Shown: in pieces, positions 1 to 7,817 of the stretch
How positions within the stretch are numbered: the stretch's first letter is position 1
Layout: every line of letters starts with the position of its first letter
Source: an uncultured Alistipes sp.
GTDB lineage: Bacteria; Bacteroidota; Bacteroidia; Bacteroidales; Rikenellaceae
Assembly (NCBI GenBank): GCA_900539755.1
Contig: UQDC01000010.1
Location: 28,052 to 92,051 of the forward strand
DNA length: 64,000 bases
Direction: 5' to 3'
Notes under the pieces: model-generated
Database searches by the model: none
Seen by the model: only the letters and a program-made list of their open reading frames with translations
Told to the model about the DNA's origin: nothing
Translations under genes and position numbers: made by a program

Positions 1-1
1 T

Positions 2-349
2 ATTCAGAAACGTCTGGAAGAGGCTACCGCTTTGGAGTTGCCTACTCTGGAGCAGAACCTGCCGGTTATCGCAACCATGACTACTCTGGGTACTCTGGTC
101 GGACTTCTCGGTACCGTTATCGGTATGATCCGTGCATTCGCCGCTCTGGCAAACGCTGGTGCTCCTGACTCAATCGCACTGTCAACCGGTATCTCTGAGG
201 CCTTGATCAATACCGCATTCGGTATCGCAACTGGTGCTTGCGCCGTTATCTCTTACAACTACTACACTAGCAAAATCGACAAACTGACTTACAGCATCGA
301 CGAAGTAGGTTTCACCATCGTTGCAGCTTACAACGTAGCACACAAATAA
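2..349 (+). CDS. exbB: ExbB/TolQ/MotA-family proton channel subunit, C-terminal part (5' end outside window)
   Basis: This is the C-terminal third or so of an ExbB-type inner-membrane proton channel, which uses proton motive force to energise TonB. The reading frame is open to the window edge, so the apparent TTG start at 32 is internal. Two hydrophobic segments are visible: one begins at VIATMTTLGTLVGLLGTVIG and the other is the ALINTAFGIATGACAVISY stretch. This is the MotA/TolQ/ExbB pore signature, with the small and Thr residues that line the pore. The next gene, an exbD, starts 21 bases later and another exbD and tonB follow, so it is one operon. The family assignment is secure; only the N-terminal membrane segment and loop are missing. 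Confidence 0.93.
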   Translation: MQKRLEEATALELPTLEQNLPVIATMTTLGTLVGLLGTVIGMIRAFAALANAGAPDSIALSTGISEALINTAFGIATGACAVISYNYYTSKIDKLTYSIDEVGFTIVAAYNVAHK

Positions 350-370
350 ACCCATCAGACACGTTTAGCT

Positions 371-979
371 ATGCCTAAAGTAAAAGTAAAAAGAAAAAGT
401 ACGTTCATCGACATGACTGCCATGAGCGATGTGACCGTACTTTTGCTTACTTTCTTCATGCTGACGTCGACCTTCATCCAGAAGGAGCCTGTCCAGGTAA
501 ATACGCCGGGTTCAGTTTCTGAGATCAAAATTCCGGAAACAAACATCCTGCAAATCCTGGTAGACCCCACAGGCAAGGTATTTATGAGCCTTGACCGCCA
601 AGAAGATCGTGTCGAAGTGCTGAAGAAGATGGGTGAACAGTACGGCGTATCGTTCACGAACGAGCAGCTGAATAAATTTAAATTGGCCAACTCGTTCGGC
701 GTGGACATCAGAAAGATGAAACAATTCTTAGACCTGCCTTCTGACCAACAGGATGCAAATCTGCCTAAGTTGGGAATCCCGACTGACAGTACCAACAACC
801 AGTTCAAAGAGTGGGTTAAGATTGCACGTGAACAGAACCGTGATCTGCGTATCGCCATCAAAGCGGACCAGACCACTCCTTACGCACAGATCAAAACCAT
901 TATGACCTCTCTGCAGGATATCCGCGAAAACCGGTATAACCTGATCACTTCCCTCAAAGCCGCTTCTAGCGACATGTAA
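371..979 (+). CDS. exbD: ExbD/TolR-family biopolymer transport protein (first copy)
   Basis: 202-aa ExbD/TolR protein, the small subunit of the TonB energising motor. After a basic N-terminus (VKVKRKSTF), one membrane segment (about residues 16-38) carries the Asp expected to be protonated (D20 in the context MSDVTVLLLTFFMLTS). The rest is a periplasmic domain. It is longer than enterobacterial ExbD (about 140 aa), with an extra charged region after residue 75, as is usual for Bacteroidota. It lies 21 bases after exbB and 28 bases before a second, different exbD. Two unequal ExbD subunits per operon is the common arrangement in this phylum. Confidence 0.93.
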   Translation: MPKVKVKRKSTFIDMTAMSDVTVLLLTFFMLTSTFIQKEPVQVNTPGSVSEIKIPETNILQILVDPTGKVFMSLDRQEDRVEVLKKMGEQYGVSFTNEQLNKFKLANSFGVDIRKMKQFLDLPSDQQDANLPKLGIPTDSTNNQFKEWVKIAREQNRDLRIAIKADQTTPYAQIKTIMTSLQDIRENRYNLITSLKAASSDM

Positions 980-1007
980 ACGTTAATCGATTAAAAGTAA
1001 AAAGCAT

Positions 1008-1664
1008 ATGGCTGAAGTACAACAAAAAGATAACGGAGGGAAGCAGAAAGGCAAACAGAAGAAAATGACCATCCGCGTGGACTTCACCCCGATGGTGGAT
1101 ATGAACATGCTTCTGATCACTTTCTTCATGCTGTGTACCTCCCTCAGCAAGCCGCAAACCATGGAAATCAGTATGCCTTCTAACGACAAAGTAACCGAAG
1201 AAGAGCAGAACAAAGTACAGGCTTCGCGCGCTATTACCGTCCTGTTGGGCGCTGACAACCAATTGTTCTATTATGCTGGTGAACCAAGCTATGAGGACTA
1301 TACTTCATTGAAAGAGACCTCATACGAACCTGATGGTTTGCGCGCCTTGTTGCTCAACCGCAACAAAGAGGTCGTAACCAAAATGAACCAGTTGAAACAG
1401 GACAAAGCTGATAACAAACTCACTGAAGAGCAATACGACGAAAAGGTTAGCGAGCTGCGCAAAACCGAAAGAACTTCACCGATCGTCTTGATCAAGGCTA
1501 CCGATGAAGCCAGCTACAAAAACCTGATTGACGTATTGGACGAAATGCATATCTGCAATATCAGCAAATACGCGATCGTCGATATCACTGATGGAGACAA
1601 GTTCTTGATGGAGAACTTGCTGAGCAAAGGTGGGCTGACCGATCAGATCGACCGCTCAAAATAA
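1008..1664 (+). CDS. exbD: ExbD/TolR-family biopolymer transport protein (second copy)
   Basis: 218-aa second ExbD/TolR paralogue. It has a Lys/Gln-rich cytoplasmic tail of about 20 residues, then one membrane helix with the conserved Asp (D31 in FTPMVDMNMLLITFFML), then a periplasmic domain holding a highly charged, Lys/Glu-rich central insert (about residues 115-160, possibly coiled coil). It differs clearly from the first ExbD, so this is an old paralogue pair rather than a recent duplication. It probably forms the TonB motor with ExbB. tonB follows after 29 bases. Confidence 0.92.
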   Translation: MAEVQQKDNGGKQKGKQKKMTIRVDFTPMVDMNMLLITFFMLCTSLSKPQTMEISMPSNDKVTEEEQNKVQASRAITVLLGADNQLFYYAGEPSYEDYTSLKETSYEPDGLRALLLNRNKEVVTKMNQLKQDKADNKLTEEQYDEKVSELRKTERTSPIVLIKATDEASYKNLIDVLDEMHICNISKYAIVDITDGDKFLMENLLSKGGLTDQIDRSK

Positions 1665-1693
1665 TCAACTAACACACATTAAACCGAAAGAAA

Positions 1694-2518
1694 ATGGCTA
1701 AAATAGATTTGACTTCGAGAGAGTGGTGCGAGTTGGTATTTGAGGGTAAAAACAAAGCCTACGGTGCCTATGAGATGCGTCAAACCTCTCCTTCGCGCCA
1801 CAATAAGGCTCTTGTGATTGTCGTCATCTTCATCTTAATCGCTTTCTCACTCCCTTTCCTGTTGAAAGCAGTAGCTAATCAAGAGGATAAAGAGACTATG
1901 ACAGAGGTAACTTCTTTTGCTGACTTGGATACTCCGGAAGAGGAACCAGAACAGCAAGAGCTCAAAAAACCGGATCTTCCTCCTCCTCCCCCACTGAAAA
2001 GTACCATCAAGTTCACCCCTCCGGTGATCAAGAAGGACGAAGAGGTGCGCGAAGAGGATGAGATGAAGACTCAGGAAGATTTGAACCTCAACAAAACTGC
2101 GATCTCTATCGCTGATATCAAAGGTACCGATGACATTCATGGTAAAGATATCGCTGATATCCGTGAAGTCGTTAAGGAACCTGTAGAAGAGAAAAAACAG
2201 GAGATTTATCACACTGTAGAGCAGATGCCACAGTTCCCGGGTGGTGACACCGAGTTGTTGAAATATATCCGTGACAACTTGCAGTATCCGCAAGCTGCTT
2301 TGGAAAACAACATTCAGGGACGTGTTATCGTACAGTTCGTCGTTGGTAAAGATGGTAAGGTAACCAATGTACAGATTCTGAAAGGCGTAGACCGTTTGTG
2401 CGACCAAGAAGCTGTTCGTGTGATCGAGTCAATGCCACAATGGATCCCTGGTAAACACAATGGTGTTGCCGTACCAGTTTACTACCGCGTACCGGTAACC
2501 TTCAAGATTCTTCGATAA
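1694..2518 (+). CDS. tonB: TonB energy transducer
   Basis: 274-aa TonB. It has a short cytoplasmic N-terminus typical of Bacteroidota (SREWCELVFEGKNKAYGAYE), a single membrane anchor at about residues 36-57, a Pro/Glu/Lys-rich periplasm-spanning region with a run of five Pro (PDLPPPPPLK), and a TonB C-terminal domain at about 171-274. The C-terminal domain carries the phylum-typical FPGGDTELLKYIRDNLQYP motif and ends in VPVTFKILR. It should couple the ExbB/ExbD motor to TonB boxes of outer-membrane receptors. It is the last gene of the exb operon; a strong hairpin terminator follows. The last 48 bases of the C-domain are nearly identical to the end of the next gene (3101-4045). Confidence 0.96.
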   Translation: MAKIDLTSREWCELVFEGKNKAYGAYEMRQTSPSRHNKALVIVVIFILIAFSLPFLLKAVANQEDKETMTEVTSFADLDTPEEEPEQQELKKPDLPPPPPLKSTIKFTPPVIKKDEEVREEDEMKTQEDLNLNKTAISIADIKGTDDIHGKDIADIREVVKEPVEEKKQEIYHTVEQMPQFPGGDTELLKYIRDNLQYPQAALENNIQGRVIVQFVVGKDGKVTNVQILKGVDRLCDQEAVRVIESMPQWIPGKHNGVAVPVYYRVPVTFKILR

Positions 2519-2538
2519 GAATTTCAACCTATCATTAT

Positions 2539-2576
2539 ACCGGACATTCCCCAAAGGAGTGTCCGGTATTTTTTTG
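2539..2576 (+). terminator. Rho-independent terminator of the exbB-exbD-exbD-tonB operon
   Basis: A 12-bp stem (2539-2550 with 2556-2567, one G-T pair) and a 5-base loop are followed by a run of seven T. It lies 20 bases after the tonB stop. Confidence 0.9.
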
Positions 2577-3100
2577 TTATTAAGTACTCATTCTATTTCA
2601 GAAACTTTAATATGGCAAACAATTGAACGCACATTCGTATAATAACTATAGGATCATTTCACAACATACCTCTATCATCACCTCCGCAATCGGAATCAAC
2701 AATCCCCCGCCGATTGTATCATCAACGGACCCAATACATGCAACCCTATTTATCATCAATCATGTATTTTACTCAGTCCCATTGTTTTATCACTGAATAA
2801 TTACTATATTTAAAAACCAGAATAAATCGCCCGCACGTATTTCAGGTTAGGGAGCCAAAGAGGTACCTCTTAGACGGCATTTACAGCTAAAGAACCCGCA
2901 ACCAGTTTGCAGACACACAGCACCTTGTATCGGCGCCCCTCAAATAGATTTTTTGGAAGGTCATTGCAATTCAATTATACGCTTGAATAACAGAACATAA
3001 CCATTCTAATCAGCTCACAGCTCTTTACCCTGCCTTTCAATAAGGTAAGAATAGAGAACCTTTCAAAAGTAACACACGCAACATAAATTCGATATCTGCC
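2577..3100. other. Intergenic region between tonB and the tandem TonB-domain gene
   Basis: No credible reading frame was seen. It contains a perfect 14-base palindrome at 2858-2871 around a GGTACC centre, and a weak -7-like element TACGCTTG at 2978-2985 (one mismatch to TAnnTTTG) with TTTG at 2952-2955. The latter could drive the downstream gene with a leader of about 110 bases. No known riboswitch was recognised. Confidence 0.5.
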
Positions 3101-4045
3101 ATGAAAAAACGGACGACAACTCTGGCCATCGTGCTATTAGTAATGGGGAGCGTAATTGTGTCCTACTGTCTGACCAATGATTTAGGGGGATTCATGACCG
3201 ACAAAACAATAGCAAACACATCTGTAATCCAGACACAAAATTCAGCTATTGAAACAAAAGAGACAACGGTACAACAACCAAACAAAGAGACAAATCGAAA
3301 AATTTACCAAACGGTCGAACAGATGCCCGAATTTCCGGAAGGAATGCAAGCTTTATTGCACTATATCCGAAGCCATCTGCAACCCCCACCCGATTCCATA
3401 CGGAATCGTATTCAGGGCAGAGTAATCGTCCGGTTCGTGGTGGAACCGGACGGAACAATTACCAACGCTGAGGTTATTAAAGGGCTTCATCCGTTTTGTG
3501 ACCGAGAGGCCATTCGTCTTATCGAGTCCATGCCGCAATGGATTCCGGGTAAACACAATGGTATCGCCGTACCGGTCTACTTTTACATACCGGTCAGTTT
3601 TACGATCACCAATTACATGACAGGCAATCCGTCTCTGGGACCAATCTCAATAGCAGATCGTCCGGATCGGGTAAAAATAATAGATTTCCCGATTCTGGAC
3701 ACAACAACAGGTAATAGACAAACAACGGTCCCTGAAATATACTATGTTGTCGAACAGATGCCCCGATTTCCGGGCGGTGATACTGCAATGCTGAAATACA
3801 TTCGTGAAAATCTACGTTATCCGCAGGCAGCCATCGAAAAGGAGATTCAAGGGAGGGTGATTGTGAAATTAGTTGTGAATACCGATGGAACCTTGTCAGA
3901 CATTTACGTAATCAAACCGTTAGATCCGCAGTGTGACCAGGAGGCGATCCGCATCATACAATCGATGCCCCGCTGGATTCCCGGCCGACACAATGGGGTT
4001 GCCGTACCAGTTTACTACCTCGTACCGGTAACCTTCAAAATTTGA
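3101..4045 (+). CDS. Protein with two tandem TonB C-terminal domains
   Basis: 314-aa protein with an N-terminal hydrophobic segment (about residues 8-25; signal or membrane anchor). A Thr/Gln/Asn-rich linker follows, then two full TonB C-terminal domains at about 68-170 and 213-314. Both repeat the landmarks of the upstream TonB: VEQMP.FP.G, GRVIV, CD.EAIR.I.SMP.WIPG.HNG.AVPVY. It lacks the Pro-rich spanning region, and no ExbB/ExbD gene follows it. It could bind TonB boxes or peptidoglycan as a TonB accessory or competitor; that is inference. The 3' end (3995-4042) differs from the tonB end at only 3 of 48 bases, while upstream parts are much more diverged. The domain call is firm; the function is unknown. 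Confidence 0.85.
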   Translation: MKKRTTTLAIVLLVMGSVIVSYCLTNDLGGFMTDKTIANTSVIQTQNSAIETKETTVQQPNKETNRKIYQTVEQMPEFPEGMQALLHYIRSHLQPPPDSIRNRIQGRVIVRFVVEPDGTITNAEVIKGLHPFCDREAIRLIESMPQWIPGKHNGIAVPVYFYIPVSFTITNYMTGNPSLGPISIADRPDRVKIIDFPILDTTTGNRQTTVPEIYYVVEQMPRFPGGDTAMLKYIRENLRYPQAAIEKEIQGRVIVKLVVNTDGTLSDIYVIKPLDPQCDQEAIRIIQSMPRWIPGRHNGVAVPVYYLVPVTFKI

Positions 4046-4379
4046 TGAACGGATTTTGGGATCAACCTTCACTCGAGAACACCTTAGCTAAATCTCGTTT
4101 GCTACATATACACAAGAGTTTACTACATAGGGCAAGAGGGCAGGATACCAACAGTCCTCTTCCCGACTGCAATTCTTTGCATTAGTTCTCTCAAACGAGA
4201 CAATATTCAGTCCTCTGTCTCGTTAAAAGAATATTCCCTACAAAGAGGAAATACCTCCTGAGAAAGTTGTGTAGAGTCATCGTTAAACATGAGCTAACCA
4301 AGATTGGACAAAGGAAAGAAAATAGTCGACGAAAAAGCTATTTTTCTCTACATAAACATAGGTATTCATACGATTTTCT
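4046..4379. other. Intergenic region before the small membrane protein gene
   Basis: No gene was seen. It contains a 9-bp stem hairpin (4194-4202 with 4216-4224) without a T tract, which might stop or process the upstream transcript. The last bases lead into a promoter at 4380. Confidence 0.5.
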
Positions 4380-4387
4380 TATCTTTG
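4380..4387 (+). promoter_or_regulatory. Bacteroidetes-type -7 promoter element
   Basis: TATCTTTG, an exact match to TAnnTTTG, lies 20 bases before the ATG at 4408. No clear -33 TTTG is visible at the right distance. It would start a separate transcript for the small membrane protein, PstS-like and TPR genes. Confidence 0.6.
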
Positions 4388-4407
4388 CATAAATAGGGAT
4401 CAAAGCT

Positions 4408-4662
4408 ATGGGATACAAGGATAGAACAAAGCCCCGCACAGGCAAAGAATTGGTCATGTATGCGTTCGGCATATTTATGCTTATCTTCTATTTGGGAATG
4501 GCCTATATCTTTCTGTTCTCGAAAGTTTTAACAGAAAATCTGTCCCCCACCGTTCGATATATCATGGGAGGCATTTTTTTAGTTTACGGCATATTCCGCT
4601 TATATCGGCAAATTCGTATCGGTAAAGCAAGCACGTACGGCACTTACGAAAACGAAGACTAA
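4408..4662 (+). CDS. Small two-helix membrane protein, function unknown
   Basis: 84-aa protein with a basic N-terminus (MGYKDRTKPRTGKE), two hydrophobic helices (about residues 15-38 and 48-64) and a charged tail ending ENED. No catalytic motif is visible. It follows an exact -7 promoter and ends 6 bases before the PstS-like lipoprotein gene, so the two are almost certainly co-transcribed. From memory, genes of this kind precede the PstS-like gene in other Bacteroidales TonB loci. A role as a membrane partner of that lipoprotein is inference. Confidence 0.75.
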   Translation: MGYKDRTKPRTGKELVMYAFGIFMLIFYLGMAYIFLFSKVLTENLSPTVRYIMGGIFLVYGIFRLYRQIRIGKASTYGTYENED

Positions 4663-4668
4663 AAAAAA

Positions 4669-5619
4669 ATGATCATGACAAAACATATTGCATTCATCCT
4701 TCTGTTGGGAATGGCTGTAACGGCAACCTCCTGCCGCAATAAGACCCAAGCCCCAACCGACACCGTTTCGAGTGGTGTGATCAAAATCAGTGTGGATGAA
4801 AGTTTCCGTCCCCTGATCCAGGAAGAGATTGACGTATATGAAGGATTATACCCCGCTGCGGGTTTGATTCCCGAATATACGAGTGAAGTCGAAGCGATCA
4901 ACTTGTTATTAAAGGACAGCGTTCGGTTGACAGTAAGCACTCGCAGACTGACCGAAGCGGAGATTAATGGTCTCCAAGAAAAAAAGCTGTTTCCCAAAGA
5001 GATCAAAATTGCCACAGATGGTATCGCGCTCATTACGCATAAACAAAATGCTGATACAATCTTATCCGTACCGGATTTGACAAAAATCCTTACCGGCAAA
5101 ATTACCCAATGGAGCGAGCTCGATCCGAAAAGTAAACTTGGCAAAATTCAGGTGGTCTTCGATAACAGCAACTCGAGCACAATCCGATATGCTATCGACT
5201 CGCTTTGCAAAGGGCAACCGCTGTACCAGGGATTAACCGCACTGGGAACCAATCCTCAAGTGATTGATTATGTAGCCAAAACGCCCAACGCTCTCGGAGT
5301 TATCGGAGTAAGTTGGATTGGCAACAAAGCAGACTCAACCAATCTATCCTTCTCAGAACGTATTAATGTCATGCGTATCAGTCGGGAAAATCCGGCATTG
5401 GTAGCCAACAGCTGCAAGCCGTTCCAGGCCTATTTGGCATTAGGACGCTATCCTCTGACACGTGACGTTTACATCATCCTGACCGAACCTCGCAGTGGTT
5501 TGGCATCTGGATTTACCACCTATATCTGTTCAGACCGTGGTCAACGGATTCTGCTCAAATCGGGAGTAGTACCCGCGACTCAAGCCATTCGATTGGTTGA
5601 CGTCCGCGACGAATTATAA
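4669..5619 (+). CDS. PstS-like substrate-binding lipoprotein
   Basis: 316-aa periplasmic-binding-protein-like lipoprotein of the PstS/phosphate ABC-binding superfamily. The signal peptide ends in a lipobox with the modified Cys at about residue 22 (TATSC). The body has PstS landmarks: SVDESFRPLIQEEIDVYE near the start, GIALITH, the LTKILTGKITQWSEL hinge motif, DNSNSSTIRY and GVIGVSWIG. No PstC/PstA/PstB transporter genes are nearby. Instead it sits between the TonB block and a TPR protein. It may sense or store a ligand, perhaps phosphate, rather than feed a classical Pst ABC transporter. An alternative start is the ATG two codons in (4675). Confidence 0.85.
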   Translation: MIMTKHIAFILLLGMAVTATSCRNKTQAPTDTVSSGVIKISVDESFRPLIQEEIDVYEGLYPAAGLIPEYTSEVEAINLLLKDSVRLTVSTRRLTEAEINGLQEKKLFPKEIKIATDGIALITHKQNADTILSVPDLTKILTGKITQWSELDPKSKLGKIQVVFDNSNSSTIRYAIDSLCKGQPLYQGLTALGTNPQVIDYVAKTPNALGVIGVSWIGNKADSTNLSFSERINVMRISRENPALVANSCKPFQAYLALGRYPLTRDVYIILTEPRSGLASGFTTYICSDRGQRILLKSGVVPATQAIRLVDVRDEL

Positions 5620-5657
5620 GAAACACTACATTGAAACTTAAATAACAAAAACGAATT

Positions 5658-7280
5658 ATGAACATCCGGAAAACAATGCTGGCCACTACCCTGTTTTTTG
5701 CAGGAAGCGCCACCGCCCTGTTAGCAGACAACAGCAAGGCAATCGAATTCTACAAAACAGGTCGAATCGAACCAGCCAAAGCAATGCTGCTACAGAACAT
5801 CGCTAACGGTGCCGGTGACAAAGCAGAAGCAGCCTACTATCTCGGTGAAATCTACAAGGAAGCTAATCAGCTTGACTCAGCTGCCTATTACTACAACATG
5901 GGAAAACAAGCTGATCCTGCCAACCAAATGAACGTTATTGGTGAGCTCTCCTTGTTGAAGATGACCAATCCGCTCGAGGCTGATACAAAATTTGACGAGC
6001 TTTTAAACAATAAGATCAACCGTAAGAATCCTGAATTGTTCGTAGCTGCCGCAGCAGTTTACAAGGATCGTCCGATCAAAGCGCAACAATTCCTGGATCA
6101 AGCCCGTGCATTGGATAAAAAATTGGCGAGCATCTATGTGTTGATGGCCGACGTACAGGCTGCAAACAAAGATTACAACGGTGCTGCTGCAAACTACGAA
6201 CAGGCTCTTTCATTCGATCCGAACTGCAAAGAGGCTTACGTAAAATATGCACGTATTTATGCACCGATTAATGCTTCAGTTGCTGCAGACGTTCTGAACC
6301 GTATGCTTGCACAGGATCCTTCATCTGCTGTAGCTCACCGTGAATTGGCTGAGATCTACTACCAGGAGGGTCAATTGCTCAAAGCTGCCGAAGCTTATGC
6401 TGAATACATCAACGACCCATACGTCTCTACAAGCGACTATGCTCGTTATGCGACAATCCTCTTCTTCAAAAAGGATTACGAAAAATCGAAAGAGATCGTC
6501 AATTTGGCTTTGCAAAAAGATCCCCAAAACATGGTATTGAATCGTCTGCTGTTCTATAACGATGCAGATTTGAAGAATGACGATGCAGCTCTTAGCGAAG
6601 CAGAAGCTTTCTTTAATGCCGGTTATCCTGCAGAAGATTACATCAGCCAAGATTACCTCTATTATGGACGTTTGCTGATCAACAACAAACAGACTGAAAA
6701 AGGTATCGCTCAATTACAAAAAGCACTTGAGCTCGATCCTAAACAGGTAGCTTTGTATCAGGAGATCGCAGAAGCTTACGAGACCATTGACAACTATGAC
6801 AGTGCCATTGCCAACTACAGCCTCTACATCCAGCATATGCCTGAAGAAGAGGTACAGGTAACCGACTACTACAACATCGGCCGTGCTGCATACTTTGCTG
6901 GTAGCAGCATTGACACAACGGTTACGGATTATGCAGTTAAACAGAAGGCATACTTGAACAAAGCTGACAGCATGTTTGCATTTGTTGCAGAGAAGATACC
7001 CGACAGCTATCTGGGATATTTCTGGCGTGCCCGTGTACAGTCAGCTCTTGACCCGGAGACAACCGAAGGTTTGGCAAAACCATACTACGAAAAAACTATC
7101 GAAGTATTGGATGCACAGGGAGACGACAGACCTCAGATCTACATTGAGTGCTACAGCTATCTGGGATACTACTATTTCGTAAAAGAGGATGTTGCAAACT
7201 CTAAGACCTATTGGGAAAAGATTTTAGCTATCGATCCTGAACACGAAGTGGCAAAACGTGCTTTGGAAGCAATGAAATAG
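5658..7280 (+). CDS. Periplasmic tetratricopeptide (TPR) repeat protein
   Basis: 540-aa TPR protein with a cleavable signal peptide (cleavage near TALLADN, about residue 23). TPR-like helices run through almost the whole chain; examples are AAYYLGEIYKEANQLDSAAYYY, AAANYEQALSFDPNCKEAY and AIANYSLYIQHMP. The 38 bases between it and the PstS-like gene and the shared terminator indicate one transcript. It is probably a periplasmic scaffold for the TonB/PstS-like complex; this is inferred from gene order only. Confidence 0.88.
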   Translation: MNIRKTMLATTLFFAGSATALLADNSKAIEFYKTGRIEPAKAMLLQNIANGAGDKAEAAYYLGEIYKEANQLDSAAYYYNMGKQADPANQMNVIGELSLLKMTNPLEADTKFDELLNNKINRKNPELFVAAAAVYKDRPIKAQQFLDQARALDKKLASIYVLMADVQAANKDYNGAAANYEQALSFDPNCKEAYVKYARIYAPINASVAADVLNRMLAQDPSSAVAHRELAEIYYQEGQLLKAAEAYAEYINDPYVSTSDYARYATILFFKKDYEKSKEIVNLALQKDPQNMVLNRLLFYNDADLKNDDAALSEAEAFFNAGYPAEDYISQDYLYYGRLLINNKQTEKGIAQLQKALELDPKQVALYQEIAEAYETIDNYDSAIANYSLYIQHMPEEEVQVTDYYNIGRAAYFAGSSIDTTVTDYAVKQKAYLNKADSMFAFVAEKIPDSYLGYFWRARVQSALDPETTEGLAKPYYEKTIEVLDAQGDDRPQIYIECYSYLGYYYFVKEDVANSKTYWEKILAIDPEHEVAKRALEAMK

Positions 7281-7306
7281 GCTTTCTCCAGTATAACCTG
7301 ATCATA

Positions 7307-7344
7307 AAAATGACCCCTGCTTGCGAGCAGGGGTCATTTTTTAT
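7307..7344 (+). terminator. Rho-independent terminator after the TPR gene
   Basis: A perfect 15-bp stem (7307-7321 with 7326-7340) and a 4-base loop with flanking A and T tracts. It closes the PstS-like/TPR transcript. Confidence 0.92.
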
Positions 7345-7769
7345 TTCATACTTACCTCTACCCCACCCAAATTCAATTTCGTTTCCTCCCCAATACTTCA
7401 ATAAAAGTTCTATTTCATCTGAACATTATCGGAAACGCACCTTACCCCAAACAGTTCTTGGAAATCACCTGCAAATTCTATGAACAGGACTGTTATCACA
7501 TCAAATAAGCCGCATCTAACCTATTAATTTGTTTCCCTTATAATTTTTATTGAATTGGCCTCGACAAAATCCTTTTTAATTATCTAAAAACATCTTTTTA
7601 ACCTTAAACGATTCGGCATTGACACCTCAACTATCCATTATTTCTCTCAATTCCTCATATCAATGTCCAGAACTGACAAAAAATTTATCGCCATGTAAAA
7701 AAAATAGACACATTCCAAGGCGCGAAAAACAGTTATATTGCTGATTTACAAATCAATGAAAATATGGCA
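7345..7769. other. AT-rich intergenic region before the efflux operon
   Basis: No reading frame was supported. The only recognisable element is the promoter at its right end. Confidence 0.5.
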
Positions 7770-7777
7770 TAGCTTTG
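7745..7777 (+). promoter_or_regulatory. Bacteroidetes-type promoter of the efflux operon
   Basis: -7 element TAGCTTTG at 7770-7777, with a TTTA at 7745-7748 as a near-match -33 box (21-base spacing). The tolC-like ATG lies 40 bases downstream. Confidence 0.6.
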
Positions 7778-7817
7778 GAATACAAAAGAGCATAAAGGAA
7801 ATTAACTCAATCATGAG

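Noticed and set aside
2858..2871. 14-base palindrome as an operator
   Set aside because: Only a single copy and no regulator gene nearby; it may be chance or part of a hairpin.
7281..7817. Possible small gene or RNA before the efflux operon
   Set aside because: No frame with coding character and no recognisable RNA fold apart from the terminator and promoter.
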